From: Chryseobacterium gleum
GTDB taxonomy: Bacteria; Bacteroidota; Bacteroidia; Flavobacteriales_D; Crocinitomicaceae
DNA length: 39,829 bases
Assembly: GCA_945888595.1 (NCBI GenBank)
Contig: CAMDAO010000008.1
Location: 1-39,829, forward strand
Direction of reading: 5' to 3'
Part shown: piece after piece, positions 32,457 through 39,829 of the stretch
Layout of the letters: the number at the start of each line of letters is the position of its first letter
How positions within the stretch are numbered: the stretch's first letter is position 1
The notes under the pieces: generated by a model
Told to the model about the DNA's origin: nothing
The model's database searches: none
Seen by the model: only the letters and a program-made list of their open reading frames with translations
Position numbers and translations under genes: made by a program

Positions 32457-32999
32457 ATGAAAAGTTTAACAAATAGAAGTAAAATGGTTTCTAACAAGAA
32501 AATGACCTTTCTTGAGAAATTGTATTTACCAGCCATTTTTGGAGGCATGGTTATCACTTTTAAGCACCTTTTTAAAAAGAATAATACGCTAAAATATCCT
32601 GAGGAGAGAAAAGTTTTTGCTCCTGTTTATAGAGGTCAACATGTTTTAAAACGTGATGAGCATGGGAGAGAGAATTGCACGGCATGCGGATTATGTGCAG
32701 TAGCTTGTCCAGCTGAAGCAATTACGATGATTGCTGGTGAGAGAAAAAAAGGGGAAGAGTCACTCTACCGCGAAGAAAAATATGCTGAAACGTATGAAAT
32801 TAATATGCTTCGTTGTATTTTTTGCGGCTTATGCGAAGAGGCTTGTCCGAAAGAAGCTATTTTTCTTACAGATAGACTTGTTGAACCACAATTTGAAAGA
32901 GAAGAATTTATTATGGGAAAAGATCGTTTGGTAGAAGATGTGAATAATAGAATTGATATTTCATTGCGTCAATTGACTGGTAAAAGAAAAGAAATATGA
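32457..32999 (+). CDS. nuoI: NADH-quinone oxidoreductase subunit I
   Basis: The 180-residue ferredoxin-like subunit carries clusters N6a and N6b. Two CxxCxxCxxxCP motifs are present: Cys74, 77, 80, 84 (CTACGLCAVACP) and Cys120, 123, 126, 130 (CIFCGLCEEACP). The first ATG was kept; in-frame ATGs at codons 10 and 16 are alternatives and would not affect the domain. It overlaps nuoJ by four bases. Confidence 0.95.
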   Translation: MKSLTNRSKMVSNKKMTFLEKLYLPAIFGGMVITFKHLFKKNNTLKYPEERKVFAPVYRGQHVLKRDEHGRENCTACGLCAVACPAEAITMIAGERKKGEESLYREEKYAETYEINMLRCIFCGLCEEACPKEAIFLTDRLVEPQFEREEFIMGKDRLVEDVNNRIDISLRQLTGKRKEI

Positions 33000-33514
33000 A
33001 TATAGAAACAATTGCATATATTTTAGGAGGTTTGACGATTGGTTCGGCCTTGATGGTTATTTTAAGTAATCATCCTATGAGAAGTATTCTTTATCTCGTG
33101 GTAACATTCTTCATGATTTCAGCTAATTACGTGTTAATGAATGCACAATTTTTGGCGATTGTAAATATCATTGTGTATGCTGGAGCAATTATGGTTTTAT
33201 TCCTTTTTGTTTTGATGATGTTAAATTTGAGTAAAGACACAGAACCTAAAACTTCTATACCTATGAAAGCAGCCGCGGTTATTGCAGGTGGCTCACTTTT
33301 AGTTGTATTAGTTGCTGCTTTAAGTAAAGGAGCTCACACAGCGCCTGGGGTGTCGGCAGATTCTGTTAATAACGTAGGGTTAGTCAAAGTGCTTGGACAT
33401 GAATTATTTACAACGTATGTCCTTCCTTTTGAAATTTCTTCTGTTTTATTTATATCCGCCATTGTTGGGGCTGTGCTCTTAGCAAAACGTGAGAAACAAG
33501 TGCTAGAGCAGTAA
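32996..33514 (+). CDS. nuoJ: NADH-quinone oxidoreductase subunit J
   Basis: The 172-residue hydrophobic subunit has five predicted transmembrane helices. The third, with the NIIVYAGAIMVLFLFVLMML segment (about 57-76), is the conserved helix containing a pi-bulge in known structures. It overlaps the nuoI stop (ATGA). The 44-base gap before nuoK is the longest inside the operon and shows no promoter-like box. Confidence 0.95.
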   Translation: MNIETIAYILGGLTIGSALMVILSNHPMRSILYLVVTFFMISANYVLMNAQFLAIVNIIVYAGAIMVLFLFVLMMLNLSKDTEPKTSIPMKAAAVIAGGSLLVVLVAALSKGAHTAPGVSADSVNNVGLVKVLGHELFTTYVLPFEISSVLFISAIVGAVLLAKREKQVLEQ

Positions 33515-33558
33515 TGAGAAGAAAGAAAAATAACAAACTCATAATTAAGTAGAGTAAT

Positions 33559-33885
33559 ATGGTATTAGCAACTATTTTTGAATCTGTATCTATTCAGTAC
33601 TATCTGGTACTTTCATCCATTCTCTTTGTGATCGGGGTGGTGGGTGTTTTGATACGTAAAAATGCAATCATCGTTTTGATGTGCGTGGAGTTAATGTTAA
33701 ATGCGGTTAACTTATTATTGGTAGCATTTTCAACCTTTTTTGGTCAATCAGATGGACAATTATTTGTTTTTTTCATAATGGTTGTTGCAGCTGCGGAAGC
33801 TACAGTAGGTTTATCGATTTTAGTTTTGATATACCGTAATACTAGATCGGTCGATATTGGGTTATTTAATAAACTTAAAGATTAA
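33559..33885 (+). CDS. nuoK: NADH-quinone oxidoreductase subunit K
   Basis: The 108-residue subunit has three transmembrane helices and is related to MrpC. Conserved glutamates are visible in LMCVELMLNAVNLLL (about 40-54) and VVAAAEATVGLSIL (about 75-88); these lie on the proton path. The length is normal. It is followed by nuoL after 6 bases. Confidence 0.96.
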   Translation: MVLATIFESVSIQYYLVLSSILFVIGVVGVLIRKNAIIVLMCVELMLNAVNLLLVAFSTFFGQSDGQLFVFFIMVVAAAEATVGLSILVLIYRNTRSVDIGLFNKLKD

Positions 33886-33891
33886 TTAAAG

Positions 33892-35808
33892 ATGTCAGTA
33901 GAACAACTTATACCCATCATTATTGCAATTCCATTAGTTGTTGGAATAATAAATGGAATTTACGGAAGAAATTTGTCTAAAAAAATTGCGGGATCAATAG
34001 CGACCATCGCTGTATTTGCTTCATTTTTCTTAGCCGTGACAGTTTTCTTTCAATTAGATGAATCTGTTCGGATTAATTTATTTACAATCATGAAATTAGA
34101 GAATTTTTCTCTAAATGCTGGACTCTTAGTCGATAACCTGTCTATTTGGATGGTGTTAATTATTACTGGTGTCGGAGCGTTGATACATTTATTCTCAATG
34201 GGATATATGAGTCATGATGAAGGGTATTACAAATTCTTTACGTATTTAAATTTATTCATCTTCGCGATGTTAATTTTAGTCCTGGGAAGTAACTATTTTA
34301 TGCTTTTCTTTGGATGGGAAGGGGTAGGAATTTGTTCCTACTTGTTAATTGGTTTCCATTACAGCGATGCTCAAAAAGGAATGTTGAATGGTTTGGCAGC
34401 TAGAAAAGCATTCATTATGAATCGAGTAGGGGATTTGGGTTTATTGATAGGCCTATTTCTAATATTAGCTCATTTTGGTACACTTGAATATACAGAACTT
34501 TATAAAAAGGTTATCGCTGATTCTATTCCTTTAAATGCCCCATTTATAGTTGGGATCACTATTTGTCTGTTTATTGGGGCGACTGGTAAAAGTGCGCAAA
34601 TACCTCTATTTACTTGGCTTCCAGACGCAATGGCGGGACCAACTCCTGTTTCAGCTTTGATTCATGCAGCAACTATGGTAACTGCGGGTATATTTTTAGT
34701 TGTTCGATCCAATTTTATGTTTGATTATGCGCCGATCACGCAAGATATTATGTTGTACATTGGATTAGCAACTTCTATCGTGGCAGCTTTTATAGCAATG
34801 CGTCAGAATGATATTAAGAAGGTATTAGCCTACTCCACGGTTTCTCAATTAGGGTTGCTTTTTGTAGCTTTAGGAATGGGTGCATACACTGCGGCAATGT
34901 TTCACGTTACAACGCATGCGTTCTTTAAAGCGCTGTTATTCTTAGGTTCGGGTAGCGTTATCCATGCTATGTCTGACGAACAGGATATTCGTAAAATGGG
35001 GGGACTGAAAAAATACATTCCCACAACTCATTTTACCTTCTTAATTGGAACGCTTGCTATTTCAGGTTTCCCATTATTGTCAGGTTTCTATTCGAAAGAT
35101 GAAATTTTAGGTCACGCCTTTGAGCACAGCCCAATGATCTATTTTATCTTAATGTTGAGTGTCACCATGACGGCTCTTTATATGTTTAGAATGTACTTTA
35201 TCGTATTTCATGGTAAATTTAGAGGAACACATGATCAGGAACATCATTTACATGAAAGTCCAAAAAACATGACAATTCCGTTAGTAATCCTAGCTGTTCT
35301 TTCTGTTTTTGGAGGTATTCTTAACTTACCAGGTGTTTTTCTGAAAAAGGGAACACATTGGATGTCAAATTTCTTCGCACACAATACAAATGGGATAAAA
35401 GTAGTGCACGAACATATGGAAAGTGGAACAACACTTGCTTTAATGGTGATTGCTGTTTTGGTTTGTTTGGGAGCTCTAGCCGTATCTTACGTCGTTTATG
35501 TTAAGAAATCTAACCTTCCGGTGGAAGATAAAGACTTGAAAGGGTGGGAAAAGGTTTCTGCAAACAAATTATATTTTGACGAAATCTATCATTTTCTTTT
35601 TGTTCGTCCAATTGAATGGCTATCGATAAAAGGACATCAATTTATTGAACTATTTATTCTAAATGGAATTGTAAATGTTTCAACCAAATCGATTGAAATG
35701 ACAGGGAATTTGGTTAAAAAAATGCAAACAGGTAAAACTGATTGGTATATTTTATGGATGGTTTTCGGGATTGTCGGATTTGTTATTTATTATCTTCTAA
35801 ATTTTTAA
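33892..35808 (+). CDS. nuoL: NADH-quinone oxidoreductase subunit L
   Basis: The 638-residue proton-pumping antiporter-like subunit has about 14 core transmembrane helices plus the C-terminal lateral helix and a last transmembrane segment. Conserved elements are FFGWEGVGICSYLLIGFHY (about 138-156, key Glu), GKSAQIPLFTWLPDAMAGPTPVSALIHAATMVTAG (about 229-263, Lys in broken helix 7) and TTHAFFKALLFLGSGS (about 341-356). Its TAA is followed after three bases by the TTG start of nuoM in the same frame. Confidence 0.97.
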   Translation: MSVEQLIPIIIAIPLVVGIINGIYGRNLSKKIAGSIATIAVFASFFLAVTVFFQLDESVRINLFTIMKLENFSLNAGLLVDNLSIWMVLIITGVGALIHLFSMGYMSHDEGYYKFFTYLNLFIFAMLILVLGSNYFMLFFGWEGVGICSYLLIGFHYSDAQKGMLNGLAARKAFIMNRVGDLGLLIGLFLILAHFGTLEYTELYKKVIADSIPLNAPFIVGITICLFIGATGKSAQIPLFTWLPDAMAGPTPVSALIHAATMVTAGIFLVVRSNFMFDYAPITQDIMLYIGLATSIVAAFIAMRQNDIKKVLAYSTVSQLGLLFVALGMGAYTAAMFHVTTHAFFKALLFLGSGSVIHAMSDEQDIRKMGGLKKYIPTTHFTFLIGTLAISGFPLLSGFYSKDEILGHAFEHSPMIYFILMLSVTMTALYMFRMYFIVFHGKFRGTHDQEHHLHESPKNMTIPLVILAVLSVFGGILNLPGVFLKKGTHWMSNFFAHNTNGIKVVHEHMESGTTLALMVIAVLVCLGALAVSYVVYVKKSNLPVEDKDLKGWEKVSANKLYFDEIYHFLFVRPIEWLSIKGHQFIELFILNGIVNVSTKSIEMTGNLVKKMQTGKTDWYILWMVFGIVGFVIYYLLNF

Positions 35809-35811
35809 GCT

Positions 35812-37242
35812 TTGGAAATCTTATTAATACCTTTTTTATTTGCATTAATTGCGTTGGTTGTACCAAGTAATTTTATGCGCCAATTTTCACTTGTTGGTAG
35901 TCTTGTATCGCTCATAGCTGCGTGTATTCGAGTATCTTCATTTGATAGTACTAAGTTTGAAGCAATCACATCTGAACATGTAACCAATTTTGGATTAACC
36001 TTTAAAATGGGCTATGATGGAATGAGTTTGTTTATGATTATTCTAACAAACGTTATTACATTCTTAATTCTTCTTAGTAATTATAACCGCGAATTATCTT
36101 CTAATCGTGCATTCACTTCTTTAGTCTTTTTCATGCAAGCAGCACTACTAGGTGTATTTGCATCATTTGATGGACTGTTATTCTATATCTTTTGGGAATT
36201 AACCTTAATCCCAGTTTTCTTAATTGCTCTTTGGTTTGGAGCTCCTGGGAATAAAGCAGCATTAATGAAATTCTTCATTTACACATTTGTTGGATCATTG
36301 GCGATGTTGTTATCTTTATTTGCAATTAAATCAAGTGCAGCTAGTTTTTCGCATGCTGACTTAATGGCGGTTGAATTGACAGCTAAATCAGCTTACTGGA
36401 TTTTTGGAGGTTTTTTCATTGCTTTTGCTATTAAAATTCCTTTGTTTCCTTTTCATATGTGGCAACCAGATACGTATACAACTTCTCCAATGGCTGGAAC
36501 GATGTTACTTTCAGCATTAATGTTGAAAATGGCTTTGTATGGAATGATACGTTGGATGATTCCATTAGCTCCTGAAGCGTTAGCTGAAATGACCTATCCA
36601 GTAGTAGTCTTGGGAATTATTGGGGTAGTTTATGCTGGAGTTTTGGCCATCAAACAAAATGATATTAAACGATTATTCGCCTTTGCATCTATTAGTCACG
36701 TTGGTTTAATAGCTGCTGGAGCTGTATTAATCAATCATGATAATTGGACTGCTGTATTCATACAAATGGGAAACCATAGTTTGGTGGCTGTTGGTTTGTT
36801 TTTGGCAGCTGATATTATCGAGCAGCGTTCAGGTAAAAGAACATTGAGTGATTTAGGAGGAATTGCTAAAGTAGCGCCGCGATTTGCGTTTATGTTTGGT
36901 GCATTGGTTTTAGCTTCGATATCAGTTCCTTTATCAAGTGGTTTTATTGGTGAATTCTTATTGTTAAAAGGTGTTTTTTCATATAATTGGATGATTGGAG
37001 CAATCGCTGGAACAACTTTAATCGTTGGAGCAGTTTATACCTTGCGTGCTTATCAATTGAGTATGTATGGTGCACCAAAACCAGCACCATTTGCTGATTT
37101 GAGACCGAATGAATGGTTGGCATTTTTAATTATTATGCTTCTAATTTTTTCATTTGGGGTTTTCCCACAGTCAATAATTAATTTTGTGGGACCTAGTGTA
37201 AACAATCTTATCGAATCAATTAATAATACTTTAGTTAACTAA
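35812..37242 (+). CDS. nuoM: NADH-quinone oxidoreductase subunit M (TTG start)
   Basis: The 476-residue antiporter-like proton pump subunit has the conserved glutamate in FYIFWELTLIPVFLIALWFG (about 124-143) and IKIPLFPFHMWQPDTYTTSPMAGT (about 206-229). The start must be TTG at 35812. The nuoL stop codon is in frame two codons upstream, and the next Met is residue 22, which would remove the first transmembrane helix. nuoN follows after 2 bases. Confidence 0.95.
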   Translation: MEILLIPFLFALIALVVPSNFMRQFSLVGSLVSLIAACIRVSSFDSTKFEAITSEHVTNFGLTFKMGYDGMSLFMIILTNVITFLILLSNYNRELSSNRAFTSLVFFMQAALLGVFASFDGLLFYIFWELTLIPVFLIALWFGAPGNKAALMKFFIYTFVGSLAMLLSLFAIKSSAASFSHADLMAVELTAKSAYWIFGGFFIAFAIKIPLFPFHMWQPDTYTTSPMAGTMLLSALMLKMALYGMIRWMIPLAPEALAEMTYPVVVLGIIGVVYAGVLAIKQNDIKRLFAFASISHVGLIAAGAVLINHDNWTAVFIQMGNHSLVAVGLFLAADIIEQRSGKRTLSDLGGIAKVAPRFAFMFGALVLASISVPLSSGFIGEFLLLKGVFSYNWMIGAIAGTTLIVGAVYTLRAYQLSMYGAPKPAPFADLRPNEWLAFLIIMLLIFSFGVFPQSIINFVGPSVNNLIESINNTLVN

Positions 37243-37244
37243 TT

Positions 37245-38615
37245 ATGGACGCTCTAATTGTTATTTTTTTAAGTGGTTTAATTTCACTTTTTGTAGCTTT
37301 TGCAAAGAAACCTGTATATGTGCTTGCGACAGCTTCAGTGGGGTTGCTGACCGCTGCAGTTTTATTAATGAATCAGTGGAATAGTCCTTGTACATTATTT
37401 TCTAGTTATAAAGGATTAGATTTTAATCATAGTGCCATTGCTTATTCGTTGGTTGCGATTTTATTTACTTTTCTTTCTGTTTTGGCAGGTTATAAGTCTT
37501 TTAAAGAAGAATTAGAGCATACGGGTGATTATGTCGCTCTTTATCTTTTTTCGTTAACAGGAGCGATGATTATGCTATCTTTTACAGATATGTTTATGTT
37601 TTTCTTAGGTTTAGAAATTTTATCAATTCCAATCTATATTTTAGCAGGTACGAAAAGAAAAGATATCAAATCAAGTGAGGCTTCTTTAAAATACTTTTTA
37701 ATGGGTGCTTTTGCAACAGGTATCTTGTTATTCGGAATCGCTTGGATCTATGGTGCCACCAAATCTTTTAATTTGAATGAAATTGCAATGGTGATTAATG
37801 GAGAGCAAAATCATTCTTCTTTATTATTTATTGGAATATTACTAATGATGAGTGCATTTTTATTCAAAGTGGGAGCGGCGCCTTTTCATTTTTGGAGTCC
37901 AGATGTGTATGAAGGTAGCCCGAATATTGTGACTGGTTTTATGGCTTCAGTGGTTAAATTAGCCGCTTTCGGTGCTTTCATGAAGTTATTTGGAATGTAT
38001 TTTACCGGTTTATATGACTTCTGGGCGCCCGCTTTAATGGGTATGGCAATTGTGACCATGTTTGTTGGTAATTTATCCGCCCTTACTCAAGTTAAATTTA
38101 AACGTTTGCTTGCTTATTCCAGTATTACGCATGTTGGTTATGCACTGTTGACGATCTTGTCAAAAGACCGAATGAATGAAATGAATTTACTATTTTATTT
38201 ATTCTCGTATGGGTTCTCAGTGATCGCATTGATTGTCATTTCTATGATTTTAAATGACGAAGAAGATCGATTAGAATCTTTTAAAGGTTTAGCAAAACGC
38301 AATCCAATTTTAGGATTTATAGCTGTTTTATCCTTACTATCCTTAGCTGGTGTGCCTCCTTTAGTGGGATTCTTTGGTAAATATTTGGTTTTCTCAAGTG
38401 TATTCGCTCAATATCCTACGTTGGTGATCATTGCGATTATTAATTCTGGTATTGGTATTTACTATTACTTAAAAACAGTCATGACGGTTGTTTCTAAAGA
38501 TCAACTGGCTGAACCTACTGTCGCATTATCGGTTTCTCTCCTGCAATGGGCTGTTTTATTGATTTGTGCAGGAGGATTATTATTTGGAGGTTGTTTTATT
38601 TCATGTTTAGGGTAA
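37245..38615 (+). CDS. nuoN: NADH-quinone oxidoreductase subunit N
   Basis: The 456-residue antiporter-like proton pump subunit has FFLGLEILSIPIYILAGTKR (about 119-138, key Glu) and FKVGAAPFHFWSPDVYEGSP (about 206-225, key Lys). It is the last gene of the operon, which carries all 14 subunit genes in the canonical A-N order. Two AT-rich hairpins follow. Confidence 0.97.
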   Translation: MDALIVIFLSGLISLFVAFAKKPVYVLATASVGLLTAAVLLMNQWNSPCTLFSSYKGLDFNHSAIAYSLVAILFTFLSVLAGYKSFKEELEHTGDYVALYLFSLTGAMIMLSFTDMFMFFLGLEILSIPIYILAGTKRKDIKSSEASLKYFLMGAFATGILLFGIAWIYGATKSFNLNEIAMVINGEQNHSSLLFIGILLMMSAFLFKVGAAPFHFWSPDVYEGSPNIVTGFMASVVKLAAFGAFMKLFGMYFTGLYDFWAPALMGMAIVTMFVGNLSALTQVKFKRLLAYSSITHVGYALLTILSKDRMNEMNLLFYLFSYGFSVIALIVISMILNDEEDRLESFKGLAKRNPILGFIAVLSLLSLAGVPPLVGFFGKYLVFSSVFAQYPTLVIIAIINSGIGIYYYLKTVMTVVSKDQLAEPTVALSVSLLQWAVLLICAGGLLFGGCFISCLG

Positions 38616-38647
38616 GTTATTCACTTTTTTCTATGTATTGAAGTAGA

Positions 38648-38707
38648 AAATAAAATTATTCTTCCATGTAATTTTATTTAAACTCAAAAATTACTGCTTT
38701 TTTTGAG
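38648..38707 (+). terminator. tandem hairpins after nuoN, probable operon terminator
   Basis: An 11-bp perfect stem (AAATAAAATTA at 38648-38658 with its complement at 38669-38679, 10-base loop) is followed at once by an 8-bp stem (CTCAAAAA at 38683-38690 with TTTTTGAG at 38700-38707). The second stem contains a T-run. Both are AT-rich, so termination strength is uncertain, but the position right after a long operon fits. Confidence 0.4.
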
Positions 38708-38806
38708 AAATGATCATTGAATTTTGGGAAATTTAGTTTATTAAAATTTTGATAAAATAATAAGCTTTGACCTCTAGTTACCATGAATTTATTTACCTTT
38801 ACCACA

Positions 38807-39619
38807 ATGAAAAAAATAATATTTTTACATCTTACATTTTGCTTACTTTTTTTGATGAGTTGCTCTGGTTACAATAAAATTGTAAAAGGAGATAATTATG
38901 AAGATAAATTTAGAGTGGCAGGTGAACTCTTTGAAAAAAAACAATACATGCGCTCAGTTACTTTGTATGAGCAGATATACCAACGTGTACCGAGAACTCC
39001 GGAAGGCGAATTAGCTTATTATAGATTAGGAAAAGCATACTATGCTGAAAAAGATTATCACATGGCTGGATATTATTTTGGTTCCTTTTATGAGCGATTT
39101 ACGACAAGTCCAAAGGCTGAAGAGACTTTATTCTTATCTGCTTTATGTTCTGTAGAGAATTCACCTGAAGCTTCTTTGGATCAAAATGATACAGAATTGG
39201 CCATCAATGATTTACAGCAATTTGTAAATAAATTCCCTAATTCTGATTTAATAGATTCTTGTAATCATGTGATGGATAGACTTCGTTTTAAGTTAGAAAC
39301 AAAAGATTATCAAGTAGTTATGCTGTATTCAAAAACAGAAAATTTCAAGTCGGCTATTACCACATCTCTGACGTTTTTAGCAGATTATCCTAGTTCAAAA
39401 TATGCGGAGGAAATTGGTTTTACACTTGTGAATTCCTCCTACCTTTTGACAAAAAACAGTGTTGAAGAGAAAAAAAAGCAAAGAATTGAGGAAACTTTGG
39501 AAAGATATCGTAATTTTGTAACACAATTTCCAAATACGCAGTACAAGAAAGATGTAAATTTCATCAGCGATACTATGGAAGAGGAACTTCAAGAATTTAA
39601 TTCGAAAAAAAAAATATAG
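38807..39619 (+). CDS. bamD: Outer-membrane assembly lipoprotein BamD
   Basis: From the ATG at 38807 the product has 270 residues. It starts with a lipoprotein signal peptide (KKIIFLHLTFCLLFLMSC, lipidated Cys19). An in-frame ATG 24 bases upstream would put eight extra residues before it and is less likely. Tetratricopeptide-like repeats follow: ELFEKKQYMRSVTLYEQIYQ, ELAYYRLGKAYYAEKDYHMAGYYFGSF and later NFKSAITTSLTFLADYP. BamD works with BamA to insert beta-barrels into the outer membrane. The gene is followed after one base by rpoZ, a neighbour pair known in Bacteroidota. Confidence 0.9.
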   Translation: MKKIIFLHLTFCLLFLMSCSGYNKIVKGDNYEDKFRVAGELFEKKQYMRSVTLYEQIYQRVPRTPEGELAYYRLGKAYYAEKDYHMAGYYFGSFYERFTTSPKAEETLFLSALCSVENSPEASLDQNDTELAINDLQQFVNKFPNSDLIDSCNHVMDRLRFKLETKDYQVVMLYSKTENFKSAITTSLTFLADYPSSKYAEEIGFTLVNSSYLLTKNSVEEKKKQRIEETLERYRNFVTQFPNTQYKKDVNFISDTMEEELQEFNSKKKI

Positions 39620-39620
39620 A

Positions 39621-39829
39621 ATGAACTTTAAAAACAGCACTGCAGAACGTTCAACAATAACAAGAGATACCGTTCATATCGAAAATGTAACTGGAAATAT
39701 CTACGAGTCAATTGTAGCAATGTCTAGACGTTCTAATCAAATTAGTACGGAGTTGAAAGAAGAGTTAACTCAAAAATTGCAAGAATTTGCATCTTCAACG
39801 GATAATTTAGAAGAAATTTTTGAAAATAG
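39621..39829 (+). CDS. rpoZ: DNA-directed RNA polymerase omega subunit (cut by window edge)
   Basis: The ATG at 39621 opens a frame of 69 codons that runs off the window. The protein begins MNFKNSTAERSTITRDTVHI and contains GNIYESIVAMSRRSNQISTELKEEL, the omega/Rpb6-type helix pair (residues about 25-49), then a segment rich in Gln, Ser and acidic residues as in Bacteroidota omega proteins. The gene order bamD then rpoZ supports the call. Omega helps assemble and stabilise RNA polymerase. Confidence 0.8.
   Translation, partial: MNFKNSTAERSTITRDTVHIENVTGNIYESIVAMSRRSNQISTELKEELTQKLQEFASSTDNLEEIFEN

Noticed and set aside
1-39829. A defence island, phage or conjugative system
   Set aside because: Every gene beyond the secreted protein belongs to a common housekeeping or envelope family, and no integrase, transposase, toxin-antitoxin pair or nuclease-helicase defence cluster is present.

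Overview
This window looks like chromosomal DNA of an AT-rich member of the Bacteroidota, most likely Flavobacteriales and possibly near Crocinitomicaceae; the genus-level guess is inference. The supporting signs are a type IX secretion (T9SS) sorting tail on a large secreted protein, a PorT-like T9SS protein, a lipoprotein of the Omp85 superfamily resembling TamL, a Rho factor with a long N/Q-rich insertion, promoter-like TAnnTTTG boxes instead of E. coli-type -10 boxes, little Shine-Dalgarno signal, and the gene order bamD-rpoZ. No tRNA, rRNA, CRISPR array, transposase or phage gene was seen.

Layout. Bases 1-2546 hold the start of a DUF4199-like membrane protein and rho, both on the minus strand. 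Bases 2547-8068 (plus) hold an acidic amino-acid:cation symporter and a 1275-residue secreted multidomain protein. Bases 8115-10898 (minus) are uvrA, divergent from an ECF sigma factor (11224-11820). The sigma gene converges on an acyltransferase pair (11885-13642, minus) that probably makes aminoacyl lipids such as glycine lipids. The 64-base gap between them is entirely a perfect palindrome.

Bases 13897-19689 form one plus-strand run: aminotransferase, heptose-7-phosphate kinase, menaquinone methyltransferase, porT, a COG2509-type flavoprotein and trmL. A short minisatellite-like block interrupts it after the kinase. A second hairpin element fills the convergent gap to a SpoU-family RNA methyltransferase (19818-20558, minus). 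That gene is divergent from the TamL-like lipoprotein (20597-23278), and both of these genes seem to lack ATG starts. A PcrA/UvrD helicase follows on the minus strand (23292-25574).

Bases 25871-38615 are a complete 14-gene complex I operon, nuoABCDEFGHIJKLMN, with mostly overlapping or abutting genes and a short NuoG lacking the molybdopterin-type domain. It is followed by tandem AT-rich hairpins, bamD and the start of rpoZ.

Functionally this is mainly core genome. Complex I reduces menaquinone, whose last methylation is done by MenG/UbiE. BamD, the TamL-like protein, PorT, the heptose kinase and the aminolipid acyltransferases all serve the outer membrane and secretion. UvrA, PcrA, Rho, sigma and omega serve DNA repair and transcription. 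I found no clear sign of a new defence or mobile system. The most unusual items are the palindromic elements that exactly fill convergent gaps, the chimeric secreted protein with a nearly identical internal duplication, the short NuoG, and the divergent gene pair with non-ATG starts.
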